This document shows positions 24,496-32,613 of a stretch of DNA of 64,000 bases, in pieces (the first letter of the stretch is position 1; each line of letters begins with the position of its first letter). The position numbers and the translations under genes are program-made. This stretch comes from Neisseria sp. KEM232 (GTDB lineage Bacteria > Pseudomonadota > Gammaproteobacteria > Burkholderiales > Neisseriaceae), in assembly GCF_002237445.1 (NCBI RefSeq), contig NZ_CP022527.1, forward strand, positions 806,001 to 870,000. Reading direction: 5' to 3'. The notes beneath the pieces are model-generated. The model saw only the letters and a program-made list of their open reading frames with translations. It did not search any database and was not told the DNA's origin.

Positions 24496-26022
24496 CTATT
24501 TCATCATGTTTTTAATCACGCCCATCACGCTGCGGGAAATGGCGTTGGTAACCTGTTTGTTGATGCGGTTGCCGATGCTGTCGGCCAGATCGTAGCCCAA
24601 TCCCTGATTGGCTTTTTTTCGGCTGCCGAACAGGCCGCCGAGGAAGCCTTCGAGCAGGCCGGGTTGGGATTTTTCCTGCGGCGCGGCGCTTTGCGCGGGG
24701 GCTTGCTGCGCGGCGGGCTGCTGCGCCTGCTGCGGTGCTTGGGCGGCCAGCTGTTGCAGGGCTTCGTAGGCGGAGAAATTGTCGACGGCGTCTTTGTAGT
24801 GGCGGTAGAGGATGTCGTTGCAAAAGCGCTGGTCGCGCTCTTGGGCGGCAAGGGGCGCGAGCAGCGACTGGGGCGGCAGGACGAAGGCGCGTTCCACGGG
24901 TTCGGGCATGCCTTTTTCGTCGAGGAAGGAGACGAGCGCTTCGCCGACGCCCAGTTCGGTGATGGCTTCGGCCACTTTGACGCCGGGTTTGCTGCGGAAG
25001 GTGTCGGCGGCGGCTTTCACGGCTTTCTGATCGCGCGGGGTGAAGGCGCGCAGGGCGTGCTGGACGCGGTTGCCGAGCTGGCCGAGCACGCTGTCGGGGA
25101 TGTCGAGTGGGTTTTGCGTGACGAAATAGACGCCGACGCCTTTGGAGCGGATCAGGCGCACGACTTGTTCGACCTGTTCGAGCAGCGCGGGGGCTGCGTT
25201 GTCGAACATCAGGTGGGCTTCGTCGAAGAACATGACGAATTTGGGTTTGTCGGGGTCGCCCGTTTCGGGCAGGGTTTGGAAGAGTTCGGCAAGAAACCAC
25301 AGCAAAAAGGCGCTGTACATGCGCGGCGAGCGCATCAGTTTTTCGGCGTTGAGGATGTTGATCACGCCCTGCCCTCCTTCGCTTTGCAGCCAGTCTTGCA
25401 GGTTGAGGGCGGGTTCGCCGAAAAAGCGCTCCGCGCCTTCGTTTTCGAGGGTGAGCAGCTGGCGCTGGATGGCGCCGACGCTGGCGGCGGAGACGTTGCC
25501 GTATTGCGTGCGGTATTCCTTGGCGTGTTCGGCGACGTATTGCAGCATGCCGCGCAGGTCTTTCAGGTCGATCAGGTGCCAGCCTTGGTCGTCGGCGGCT
25601 TTGAAAACGAGGTTGAGCAGGCCTTCCTGTGTGTCGTTGAGGTTCATCAGGCGGGAAAGCAGCATCGGCCCCATCTGCGATACGGTGACGCGCACGGGAA
25701 TGCCGGTTTCGCCGAACACGTCCCAAAAGCGCACGGGAAAGGCTTTGAGATAGCCGCTTTTGTCGATGCCGAACTCTGCCATGCGCTCGCCGGGTTTGCC
25801 CGCGCCGTCGCCCGCTGCGGCGATGCCGGAGAGGTCGCCCTTTACGTCGGCGAGAAAAACGGGGACGCCGAGGTTGCTGAAACTTTCGGCCATTTTGCGC
25901 AGGGTGACGGTTTTGCCGGTGCCGGTCGCCCCGGCAATCAGGCCGTGGCGGTTGGCCATTTTGGCAATGATGTCGAGCGGGCTGTGTTCTGCGCCGTGCA
26001 CGGCGATGGTGAGCGGGTTCAT
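24496..26022 (-). CDS. DUF853 / HerA-like ATPase (YjgR family)
   Basis: 508 residues, full length for YjgR-like proteins. Walker A GATGTGKTVTLRKMAE is near residue 32, Walker B FVMFFDEAHLMFD near residue 275, and an arginine-finger region later. The C-terminal third is a Gln/Ala/Pro-rich linker (about 435-455) followed by a Gly-rich helical tail. The family is related to HerA/FtsK-type DNA-translocating ATPases, but its role in bacteria is not established. No NurA-like partner is adjacent. Confidence 0.88.
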   Translation of the reverse strand: MNPLTIAVHGAEHSPLDIIAKMANRHGLIAGATGTGKTVTLRKMAESFSNLGVPVFLADVKGDLSGIAAAGDGAGKPGERMAEFGIDKSGYLKAFPVRFWDVFGETGIPVRVTVSQMGPMLLSRLMNLNDTQEGLLNLVFKAADDQGWHLIDLKDLRGMLQYVAEHAKEYRTQYGNVSAASVGAIQRQLLTLENEGAERFFGEPALNLQDWLQSEGGQGVINILNAEKLMRSPRMYSAFLLWFLAELFQTLPETGDPDKPKFVMFFDEAHLMFDNAAPALLEQVEQVVRLIRSKGVGVYFVTQNPLDIPDSVLGQLGNRVQHALRAFTPRDQKAVKAAADTFRSKPGVKVAEAITELGVGEALVSFLDEKGMPEPVERAFVLPPQSLLAPLAAQERDQRFCNDILYRHYKDAVDNFSAYEALQQLAAQAPQQAQQPAAQQAPAQSAAPQEKSQPGLLEGFLGGLFGSRKKANQGLGYDLADSIGNRINKQVTNAISRSVMGVIKNMMK

Positions 26023-26404
26023 GTTGCGGCTCCTGTGTCGGATAAAAAACAGGCGGCATTGTAGCGGTTCGGCGCGGTTCGGACATCATAAAAACCTTGC
26101 TTGCCGGTGCCGACGGCCGTCTGAACGCCTCGCCGGGGCGCGCGGATTGTTTGGTTAAATTATTTATGTTCATACGGCGGAACACGCCGTTTTCCCGAGT
26201 CCGCACAAGCGCCCTACCCCACCGCGCCCGCCCGGATGGTTCAGACGGCCTGACGATTATTCCTGTCAAAACATGCTTTGCGCTAAATCAAACAATGCTT
26301 GATTCGACAATTACCATGCGTTACTACATAACAAAACAGGTTATAATTGACGCGTAATTACGCTTTATTAATCATTTTAACAAACCATACAGGAGATTAT
26401 CGAA
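26023..26404. other. Intergenic region upstream of the copper receptor
   Basis: No gene is seen. Two DUS lie at about 26112 and 26236. The last 130 bases are AT-rich, with a TATAAT at 26342-26347, a TTGACG at 26347-26352 and TAATCA at 26369-26374 as possible promoter parts. The ribosome site AGGAGA is just before the ATG. No sure operator could be named. Confidence 0.5.
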
Positions 26405-28393
26405 ATGAAACAAAAAACCTGGTTGCTGCTGCCTTTGGCGCTGGCCGTATCCCAAGTCTGGGCGGCGGAAGAAACCGTCGAACAAAACGCATTGGATTCC
26501 GTGGTCGTCACCGGCACCCAGCAGAAAAAAGCCAATACGGTGAAATTCAATCCCAAAGCCGCCATCCAGCCGCTTCCCGCGGGCGACGGCGCGGATTTGC
26601 TGCAATCCGTGCCCAATATGAGCATCATCCGCAAAGGCGGCAGCTCGGGCGACCCGCTGTTTCGCGGTTTGGGCGGCTCGCGCCTGTCGATTAATGCCGA
26701 CGACCAGTTTATCTACGGCGGCTGCAATATGCGCATGGATCCGCCCACAGCCTACATCCACCCCAACACTTTCGACGAAGTGATCGTCACCAAAGGCCCG
26801 CAAACGGTTACGCAGGGCATGGGACTGATTACGGGTTCGGTGCGCTTTGTCCGCCACGATCCGAAATTTGACGAAAAACCCTATTCCGTCAGCGGCGGCG
26901 TCACAGTCGGCAGCCACGGCCGCCGCGACGCTTCGTTTGAAGGCGAAGCGGGCGGCAAATACGGCTACCTGCGCGCCAACGTGTCGCACAACGAGGCCGA
27001 CGACTATAAAGACGGCGACGGCAACCGCGTGCATTCCGAGTTCAAACGCGACAACCAAATGGTGCAGCTGGGCGTAACGCCGTCTGAAAACACCACCATC
27101 GCGGGCACATACGAACGCAGCCGCGCCAAAGCCGCCTACGCCGACCGCATGATGGACGGCAGCAAATTCGACCGCGACGCATGGAACGTGCGCTTCACAC
27201 AAAAACGCCTCACCCCCTGGTTTACAGAACTGGAACTGCGCTACGGCGAGAGCGAAATCGACCATGTGATGGACAACTACAGCCTGCGCACGCCCGGCAA
27301 AATGCCCAACGGCATGACCATGCCCAAAAGCGCGATGAACCCCAAACGCAACACGGACACGGGCAACCTCCGCGCCACTTTCGACTGGGACAATCTCAAT
27401 CTGCAAACCGGCGTTGACTATATGCGCGACAAACACGCTTCCCGCATGGAAATGCGCGGAGAAGGCTACAGCCACAAACCCTATATGCCCAACCAAAGCT
27501 TCAAACAGTGGGGCGCTTTTGCCGAAGCCGCATGGCAGCATAACGACAGCCGCAAATGGGTGGTCGGCCTGCGCCACGACAAAGTCAAAGCCGATTATGA
27601 GGGCAGCCACAACTTCGCCGCCGGCGCACAACGCCACCAAAACTATTCGCTGACCTCGGGTTTTGCCCGCTGGGAAGAAACCGTCGGCAACATCAAATAT
27701 TACGCAGGTTTGGGCGTCGCCCAACGCTCGCCCGACTATTGGGAACGCAACAGGGCGCCGAACCTGAAAAAAGAAACCAACCGTCAAATCGATGCCGGCC
27801 TAATCTACAGCAGCGGCAACGTCCACAGCTCCTTGTCCGTGTTCGGCAGCAAAGTCAAAGACTTCATCATTGTCGAGAGCGCCAAAACCCACTGCCCGCA
27901 ATATACCGCCTGCAACATCGATGCCACCCGCGTCGGCGGCGAAGCCGAAGTGAAATGGAAATTCGCCCCCGACTGGGAAATCGGCAGCAGCCTGGCCTAT
28001 ACGCGCGGCAAAAACCGCAGCCACGGCCTGCCGCTGGCGCAAACCCCGCCCTTAGAATGGAACAGCAGCCTTGCTTGGGACAACGGCAAATTCAGCGCAG
28101 GCGCACTTTGGCGCGTAGCCGCCAAGCAAAACCGTTATGCGCAAGGCCAGGGTAACATCGTCGGCCAAGACCTCGGCGCAGCCGCAGGCTTCGGCGTCCT
28201 TTCGCTCAACGCAGGCTGGAAAATGAACAAATACACCACTTTGCAAGGCGGCGTGGACAATGTATTTAACAAAACCTACGCCGAATTTGTCAGCAAAAGC
28301 GGCTCCAACGTCGACCCCGCCGCAGGCATTAAAACCACCCGCGTCAACGAACCAGGACGCACTGCCTGGCTAAGACTGCAGGCACGGTTCTAA
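26405..28393 (+). CDS. TonB-dependent copper receptor, OprC/NosA-like
   Basis: 662 residues with signal peptide ending VWAA. The plug has RGLGGSRLSINADDQ and GGCNMRMDPPTAYIHP, which contains the CxxxM copper site of the OprC family; a later HVM (in SEIDHVMDNYS) fits the second HxM half-site. The barrel ends in LRLQARF with terminal Phe. OprC/NosA import copper across the outer membrane, for example for nitrous oxide reductase or cytochromes. It differs clearly from the FetA receptor at 15089. No TonB or copper chaperone gene is adjacent. Confidence 0.85.
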   Translation: MKQKTWLLLPLALAVSQVWAAEETVEQNALDSVVVTGTQQKKANTVKFNPKAAIQPLPAGDGADLLQSVPNMSIIRKGGSSGDPLFRGLGGSRLSINADDQFIYGGCNMRMDPPTAYIHPNTFDEVIVTKGPQTVTQGMGLITGSVRFVRHDPKFDEKPYSVSGGVTVGSHGRRDASFEGEAGGKYGYLRANVSHNEADDYKDGDGNRVHSEFKRDNQMVQLGVTPSENTTIAGTYERSRAKAAYADRMMDGSKFDRDAWNVRFTQKRLTPWFTELELRYGESEIDHVMDNYSLRTPGKMPNGMTMPKSAMNPKRNTDTGNLRATFDWDNLNLQTGVDYMRDKHASRMEMRGEGYSHKPYMPNQSFKQWGAFAEAAWQHNDSRKWVVGLRHDKVKADYEGSHNFAAGAQRHQNYSLTSGFARWEETVGNIKYYAGLGVAQRSPDYWERNRAPNLKKETNRQIDAGLIYSSGNVHSSLSVFGSKVKDFIIVESAKTHCPQYTACNIDATRVGGEAEVKWKFAPDWEIGSSLAYTRGKNRSHGLPLAQTPPLEWNSSLAWDNGKFSAGALWRVAAKQNRYAQGQGNIVGQDLGAAAGFGVLSLNAGWKMNKYTTLQGGVDNVFNKTYAEFVSKSGSNVDPAAGIKTTRVNEPGRTAWLRLQARF

Positions 28394-28412
28394 TCGGGCA
28401 CAACAAGCAGCA

Positions 28413-28457
28413 GAAAGGCCGTCTGAAAACCTATTTTCGGTTTTCAGACGGCCTTTT
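28413..28457 (+). terminator. DUS inverted-pair terminator
   Basis: AAAGGCCGTCTGAAAACC and its complement, followed by TTTTGCC, 20 bases after the copper receptor stop. Confidence 0.75.
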
Positions 28458-28495
28458 GCCGAATCGGGATTCATAGCGGATGAGGCTTTTTGATA

Positions 28496-28723
28496 GGGGC
28501 TGTACTAGATAAGCCCTAAATTTCACACCACCGGCGCAGCACTTTAAGCTGCTCGGAGGGTGTGCCAAAGTTAAAACGGAACTCGCATTCTTTCAAGAAA
28601 AGCGGGAAAGATTTACGGTCGATTCCATTGTATTTGCGCAGTACGCGCTTTGCCTGATTCCAGAAATTTTCAATGCCGTTGATATGGTTCTGTCTGTCGG
28701 CAAACAGCTTGCTGTGATTAATC
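28496..28723 (-). mobile_element. IS1016-type (IS1595 family) remnant, transposase C-terminal end
   Basis: It begins with the terminal repeat GGGGCTGTACTAGATAAGC (28496-28514), the same end seen at 57014. On the minus strand it encodes the last about 69 residues of an IS1016-like transposase (INHSKLFADRQNHINGIENF, then an RRWCEI stop at 28516). The element is cut off at about 28723, where ABC-transporter sequence begins. The 5' part and the other end are missing, so it cannot move by itself. Confidence 0.85.
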
Positions 28724-28954
28724 CTGCTGCGCCGCCTCACCGACGAACACAAGCGCACCACCGTCGTCGTTTTGCACGACATCAACCAGGCCGCCGCCTA
28801 CGCCGACTACGTCGTCGCCATGAAAAACGGCGCGGTTTTCATGGCCGACACCCCCGACAAAATCTTCACCCCCGACAACATCCGCGAACTGTTCGACATG
28901 GACGTCGACGTGCTCGACTACAAAGGCAAGAAACTCGTTATCCACCATATTTGA
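28724..28954 (+). pseudogene. Iron(III)-siderophore ABC transporter ATPase, C-terminal remnant
   Basis: 77 codons remain, starting LLRRLTDEHKRTTVVVLHDI and including the H-loop (VLHDINQAAAYADYVVAM) and the C-terminal tail, to the TGA at 28952-28954. Walker A, the signature motif and Walker B are gone, so no active ATPase can be made. It is related to FecE/FetE-like iron-uptake ATPases. The truncation point coincides with the insertion-sequence remnant, so an IS-linked deletion probably removed the rest of an uptake operon. Confidence 0.85.
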
Positions 28955-28976
28955 ACCGCCGACTGTGCAGCCCCAA

Positions 28977-29020
28977 AAGGCCGTCTGAAAAACCTGCGAA
29001 GCAGGTTTTTCAGACGGCCA
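28977..29020. terminator. DUS inverted-pair terminator
   Basis: AAGGCCGTCTGAAAAACCTGC pairs with its complement (loop GAA); the original terminator of the lost transport operon. Confidence 0.75.
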
Positions 29021-29034
29021 AATTCAGACGGCCT

Positions 29035-29274
29035 TTATTCGTACACCGCCGCCGCGCAGAGGATGTCGGCCAGTGTGCGCCAAGTGAGGGTTTCGCCGTC
29101 GCAAAAGGGTTGGTTCATATTGGTGTAGTAGCCGTCCATGTCTTCTATCCAGCCTGCCATTGCGGCGAGGAATTCGGGCAGGCTTGCGTTGGTGAGGCCG
29201 CCCTTTGCCGCTTCGGCGGAAAATTTTTCTAGAAAAAGCAGGAAGTCTTGGCGGTTGCGGATGGGTTCGTTCAT
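29035..29274 (-). CDS. Small acidic protein, DUF7660-like
   Basis: 79 residues, soluble. It has a helix (RQDFLLFLEKFSAEA), LPEFLAAMAGWIEDMDGYY, and ends WRTLADILCAAAVYE. This order (FLxxL ... W..D.DGYY ... W..lADIl.AA..YE) resembles the DUF7660 group of small proteins of unknown function. Family assignment is from memory of the pattern and tentative. It is flanked by DUS and lies alone on this strand. Confidence 0.6.
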   Translation of the reverse strand: MNEPIRNRQDFLLFLEKFSAEAAKGGLTNASLPEFLAAMAGWIEDMDGYYTNMNQPFCDGETLTWRTLADILCAAAVYE

Positions 29275-29336
29275 GGTGTTTGGATGTGCGTGAGGCCGTC
29301 TGAAAGAGGTTTCAGACGGCCTTTTGCCGTGGCGGC

Positions 29337-29813
29337 TTATTTGCAGGCGGCGGAGACTTTTTTCACCGCTTCGTCGAGTTTTTTACTGTCGACGCCGCCG
29401 AGGATGGCTTCGCGTTTGCCGCATTTGACGGCTTCGACGGTGGTGAAAGGCAGGGCGCCGACGGTGTTGCCGTGTGCTTTCATAAAGCTGCGGCTGTCGT
29501 TGCCGGTGTAGTGCCACACGGGGTAGGACACGGGCGTTTGTTTCAAAAAGGCGGCGATGTTTTCTTTGCGGTCTACGGCGATGCCGACCAGATCGACGCT
29601 GCCTTTTTTCTGTTTTTTAAACCAGGCCGACATTTCGGGCATTTCTTTGACGCAGGGTTTGCAGTACGAGCCCCAGAAGTTGACGATGCGCACGGGTGCT
29701 TTCAAATCGGCGAAATCGCGCGCTTTGCCCTCGGGAAAGGCGGCCAAATCGGCGGCTGCGGCGGGCAGGGCGGCAAGGATGAGGACGGCGGCGGACAGAA
29801 AAGACGGTTTCAT
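29337..29813 (-). CDS. Periplasmic TlpA-like thioredoxin
   Basis: 158 residues with a signal peptide (MKPSFLSAAVLILAALPAAA). The thioredoxin fold has the active site WGSYCKPCVKEMP, and a cis-Pro-like LPFTT late. CKPC is an unusual dipeptide but within the TlpA/ResA range. The protein probably acts as a periplasmic thiol reductase in cytochrome c or other disulfide pathways. Two further cysteines (about 132 and 157, the latter next to the end) may form a second disulfide. No ccm genes are nearby. Confidence 0.8.
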   Translation of the reverse strand: MKPSFLSAAVLILAALPAAAADLAAFPEGKARDFADLKAPVRIVNFWGSYCKPCVKEMPEMSAWFKKQKKGSVDLVGIAVDRKENIAAFLKQTPVSYPVWHYTGNDSRSFMKAHGNTVGALPFTTVEAVKCGKREAILGGVDSKKLDEAVKKVSAACK

Positions 29814-29982
29814 GACTGGCTCCTATATATATATCGCGGATGCGGACGGGAAAACGGCGGCGATTATAACCCCTTTGCCGCGCGGCAGATTTTGCGCGGG
29901 GGCAAATCTTTGCCACAAACGGCGGGGCGGGTTTACAATGCTTAACCTAAATTGCTCAAATCCGCAGGCAACAGGAGGCCGC

Positions 29983-30345
29983 ATGAAATCCGTTACGCTC
30001 TACCACAATCCGCGCTGTTCCAAATCCCGTGCCGCCGCCGAGTGGCTGGCAGAAAACGGCTTTGCCGCCGACACGGTGCGCTATCTCGACGAGCCGCTGT
30101 CGGTCGGCGGGCTGCGCGATCTGGCCGGCAAACTCGGCCTTGCCGACGTGCGCGGCATGATGCGCGTGAAAGACGATTTGTACCGCGAATTAAACCTCGA
30201 CGGTGCGGACAACGAGGAGCTGCTGGCCGCCATTGCCGCACATCCCGCCTTATTGGAGCGGCCGATTGCCGTGTACGGCGGCAGAGCCGCCATCGGCAGG
30301 CCGCTGGAAAACATTGTCGATCTGGTGCGGGAAGAGGCCGTCTGA
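29983..30345 (+). CDS. ArsC-family reductase (arsenate reductase / YfgD-like)
   Basis: 120 residues from the ATG at 29983 (AGGAGG upstream). The glutaredoxin-like ArsC fold has YHNPRCSKSRAA (catalytic CxxS region), a DLAGKLGL helix and ERPIAVYGGRAAIGRP, which contains the conserved R-P-I and R-P blocks. The family reduces arsenate with glutathione and glutaredoxin, although YfgD-type members may have other roles. No arsR, arsB or arsenic operon is adjacent, so the physiological role is open. The stop is part of a DUS (GCC GTC TGA). Confidence 0.82.
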   Translation: MKSVTLYHNPRCSKSRAAAEWLAENGFAADTVRYLDEPLSVGGLRDLAGKLGLADVRGMMRVKDDLYRELNLDGADNEELLAAIAAHPALLERPIAVYGGRAAIGRPLENIVDLVREEAV

Positions 30346-30394
30346 AACACGGCGGCGCGCTTTCAGACGGCCTAAACGATAGGAAACGGGACGT

Positions 30395-31069
30395 GTGGCG
30401 ATGAACGGCAAAGCCCGGCGGCTTTTCAGACGGCCGCGTATTTTGTGGGGTTATTTGTGGCGCGGCATGATTGCCAGCGTGCTGGCGGTGCTGCTGGTGC
30501 TGGTTTTGTGCGGCGTGCAGGTTTACCGCACCGCCCGCGCCGCGCTGCCGCCGGGCTATCACGGCGATGCGGCGGTGGTGCTGGGCGCGGCGGCTTGGGA
30601 TTCGCGTCCTTCGCCCGTGTTCCGCGAGCGCATCAACCACGCCATCGTGCTCTACCAGAGCGGCCGCGTGCGCAAAATCGCCTTCACCGGCGGCGCGGTG
30701 AAAAAAGGTTTTATGAGCGAGGCTGCCGTCGGGCGGCGTTATGCTGTCAAACAGGGCGTGCCCGCGCGCGACATCATCATGGAAACCAAGTCGCGCACCA
30801 CCTACGAAAACCTCGCCAACATCCGCCCGCTGCTGCACGAAGAAGGGCTGTACAAAATCGTGATCGTCAGCGACCCGCTGCATCTGGCGCGCACCGCCGC
30901 CGTCGCCCGTGATTTGGGTTTGGAGGCCGAAGTGTCGCCCACGCCCACCACGCGCTACACCGACCGCGAAAGCCAATTCCGCTTCTGGCTGCGCGAAACC
31001 GTCCTGCTGGCGGGCTACTACGCATGGCGGGCGGGCAGCAGCGTCATGTCCTTTTTCGGCTTCGGCTGA
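30395..31069 (+). CDS. YdcF/SanA-like DUF218 membrane protein
   Basis: 224 residues from the GTG at 30395 (AGGAAA upstream fits best; an ATG two codons later is possible). One N-terminal membrane anchor (about 24-43) precedes a DUF218 domain: VVLGAAAWDSRPSPVFRERI, a central GG-A block, and KSRTTYENLANIRPLL ... IVIVSDPLHLARTA. DUF218 proteins act in envelope integrity, and some are linked to vancomycin sensitivity. Function in Neisseria is unknown. Confidence 0.78.
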   Translation: MAMNGKARRLFRRPRILWGYLWRGMIASVLAVLLVLVLCGVQVYRTARAALPPGYHGDAAVVLGAAAWDSRPSPVFRERINHAIVLYQSGRVRKIAFTGGAVKKGFMSEAAVGRRYAVKQGVPARDIIMETKSRTTYENLANIRPLLHEEGLYKIVIVSDPLHLARTAAVARDLGLEAEVSPTPTTRYTDRESQFRFWLRETVLLAGYYAWRAGSSVMSFFGFG

Positions 31070-31082
31070 CACGTCCGCCTCC

Positions 31083-31111
31083 TTGCCGCGCCGCGTCGGA
31101 TTTGCTACCAT
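31083..31111 (+). promoter_or_regulatory. Putative promoter of the metK leader element
   Basis: TTGCCG (31083-31088), a 17-base spacer, TACCAT (31106-31111). Both boxes are imperfect. It would start the transcript near 31118. Confidence 0.4.
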
Positions 31112-31117
31112 CCGCGG

Positions 31118-31267
31118 CGCATTAAGAGTTGGGACTTCCATGCCAACCTGCTTTTTTACGGTTTTGACAGGTAAGAGTAAGGTGGACGGTTTTTCAAAAA
31201 CCGATGTGGCTTGCGCCGTTGCGGCGGCAGGCAATCGAAATCCCGCTTGAATGCGGGTATTTTTTTG
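31118..31267 (+). ncRNA. Structured element / short ORF with own terminator upstream of metK
   Basis: About 150 bases end in an intrinsic terminator (CCCGC at 31242-31246, GCGGG at 31253-31257, then a T-run to 31267). It contains GTTGG/CCAAC and GGTTTTT/AAAAACC hairpins. A 36-codon ORF (31140-31250) ends KTDVACAVAAAGNRNPA, a signature I associate with small ORFs of P4-like phage regulatory (ash-type) regions. No known SAM-riboswitch core could be matched. It could be a small RNA, a leader of metK or a phage-derived fragment. Confidence 0.45.
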
Positions 31268-31366
31268 CCCCGCTGAAATGCTGTTTGCCCGCTGTCTGTT
31301 TTTCAGACGGCCTTACAGAACCCCGCAGGCCGTCTGAACGCCTGCCGAACCAGAAAGGTTACCACC

Positions 31367-32536
31367 ATGAGCGAATACCTCTTCACCTCCGAATCCGTGT
31401 CCGAAGGCCATCCCGACAAAGTGGCCGACCAAATCTCCGATGCCATTCTCGACGCCGTTTTGGCGCAAGACCCCGCCGCCCGCGTGGCCGCCGAAACCTT
31501 AGTCAACACCGGCCTGTGCGTACTCGCCGGCGAAATCACCACCCATGCCCACGTCGATTACATCAAAGTCGCCCGCGAAACCATCGCGCGCATCGGCTAC
31601 AACGACCCCGCGCTGTGTTTTGATGCCAAAGGCTGCGCCGTCGGCGTGTACTACGACCAACAATCGCCCGACATCGCCCAAGGCGTGAACGAAGGCGAAG
31701 GCTTGGATTTGGCGCAGGGCGCGGGCGACCAAGGGCTGATGTTCGGCTATGCCTGCGACGAAACGCCCACCCTGATGCCCTTTGCCATCTACTACAGCCA
31801 CCGCCTGATGCAGCGCCAAAGCGAATTGCGCCGCGACGGCCGCCTGAGCTGGCTGCGCCCCGATGCCAAAGCGCAGATTACCGCCGTGTACGACAGCGAA
31901 ACCGGTAAGGTCAAACGCATCGACACCGTCGTCCTTTCCACCCAGCACGACCCCGAAATCAGCCATGAAGAGCTGGAAAAACAGGTTATCGAGCAGATTA
32001 TCAAGCCCGTGTTGCCGCCCGAAATGCTCACCGCCGAAACCAAATACCTGATTAATCCCACCGGCAAATTCGTCATCGGCGGCCCGCACGGCGACTGCGG
32101 CTTAACCGGACGCAAAATCATCGTCGATACCTACGGCGGCGCAGCTCCGCACGGCGGCGGCGCATTCTCCGGCAAAGACCCGAGCAAGGTCGACCGCTCC
32201 GCCGCCTACGCCTGCCGCTACGTCGCCAAAAACATCGTCGCCGCCGGCCTCGCCACCCAGTGCCAAATCCAAATCTCCTACGCCATCGGCATCGCCGAGC
32301 CGACCTCGATAGCCATCGACACCTTCGGCACAGGCAAAATCAGCGAAGACAAACTGATTGCGCTGGTGCGCGAACATTTCGACCTGCGCCCCAAAGGCAT
32401 CGTCAAAATGCTCGACCTCCTGCGCCCGATTTACAGCAAAACCGCCGCCTACGGCCACTTCGGCCGCGAAGAGCCCGAGTTCACCTGGGAGCGCACCGAC
32501 AAAGCCGCCGCGCTCAAAGCCGCCGCAGGGCTGTAA
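31367..32536 (+). CDS. metK: S-adenosylmethionine synthetase
   Basis: 389 residues, usual length. Conserved HPDKVADQISDA (ATP/methionine site), GAGDQGLMFGYACDETP, and KIIVDTYGGAAPHGGGAFSGKD P-loop-like block (positions about 230-255). It makes SAM from methionine and ATP. Upstream is the terminator-bearing element at 31118-31267, so metK expression may depend on readthrough or on a promoter in 31268-31350. A DUS precedes the ribosome site. Confidence 0.96.
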   Translation: MSEYLFTSESVSEGHPDKVADQISDAILDAVLAQDPAARVAAETLVNTGLCVLAGEITTHAHVDYIKVARETIARIGYNDPALCFDAKGCAVGVYYDQQSPDIAQGVNEGEGLDLAQGAGDQGLMFGYACDETPTLMPFAIYYSHRLMQRQSELRRDGRLSWLRPDAKAQITAVYDSETGKVKRIDTVVLSTQHDPEISHEELEKQVIEQIIKPVLPPEMLTAETKYLINPTGKFVIGGPHGDCGLTGRKIIVDTYGGAAPHGGGAFSGKDPSKVDRSAAYACRYVAKNIVAAGLATQCQIQISYAIGIAEPTSIAIDTFGTGKISEDKLIALVREHFDLRPKGIVKMLDLLRPIYSKTAAYGHFGREEPEFTWERTDKAAALKAAAGL

Positions 32537-32544
32537 AGCGTAAC

Positions 32545-32589
32545 AAAGGCCGTCTGAAAAGCATTTTTTGCGTTTTCAGACGGCCTTTT
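32545..32589 (+). terminator. DUS inverted-pair terminator of metK
   Basis: AAAGGCCGTCTGAAAA pairs with TTTTCAGACGGCCTTTT. Confidence 0.75.
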
Positions 32590-32613
32590 CAGATTGTTTC
32601 AAAAGGGAAACCC

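Noticed and set aside
26405..28393. Calling this receptor a siderophore (FetA-like) receptor
   Set aside because: The plug has CxxxM and the RMDPPTAY block typical of copper receptors; the true FetA homologue is at 15089-17149.
31118..31267. SAM riboswitch upstream of metK
   Set aside because: No SAM-I, SAM-II or SAH core pattern could be matched by eye, so only a generic structured element is reported.
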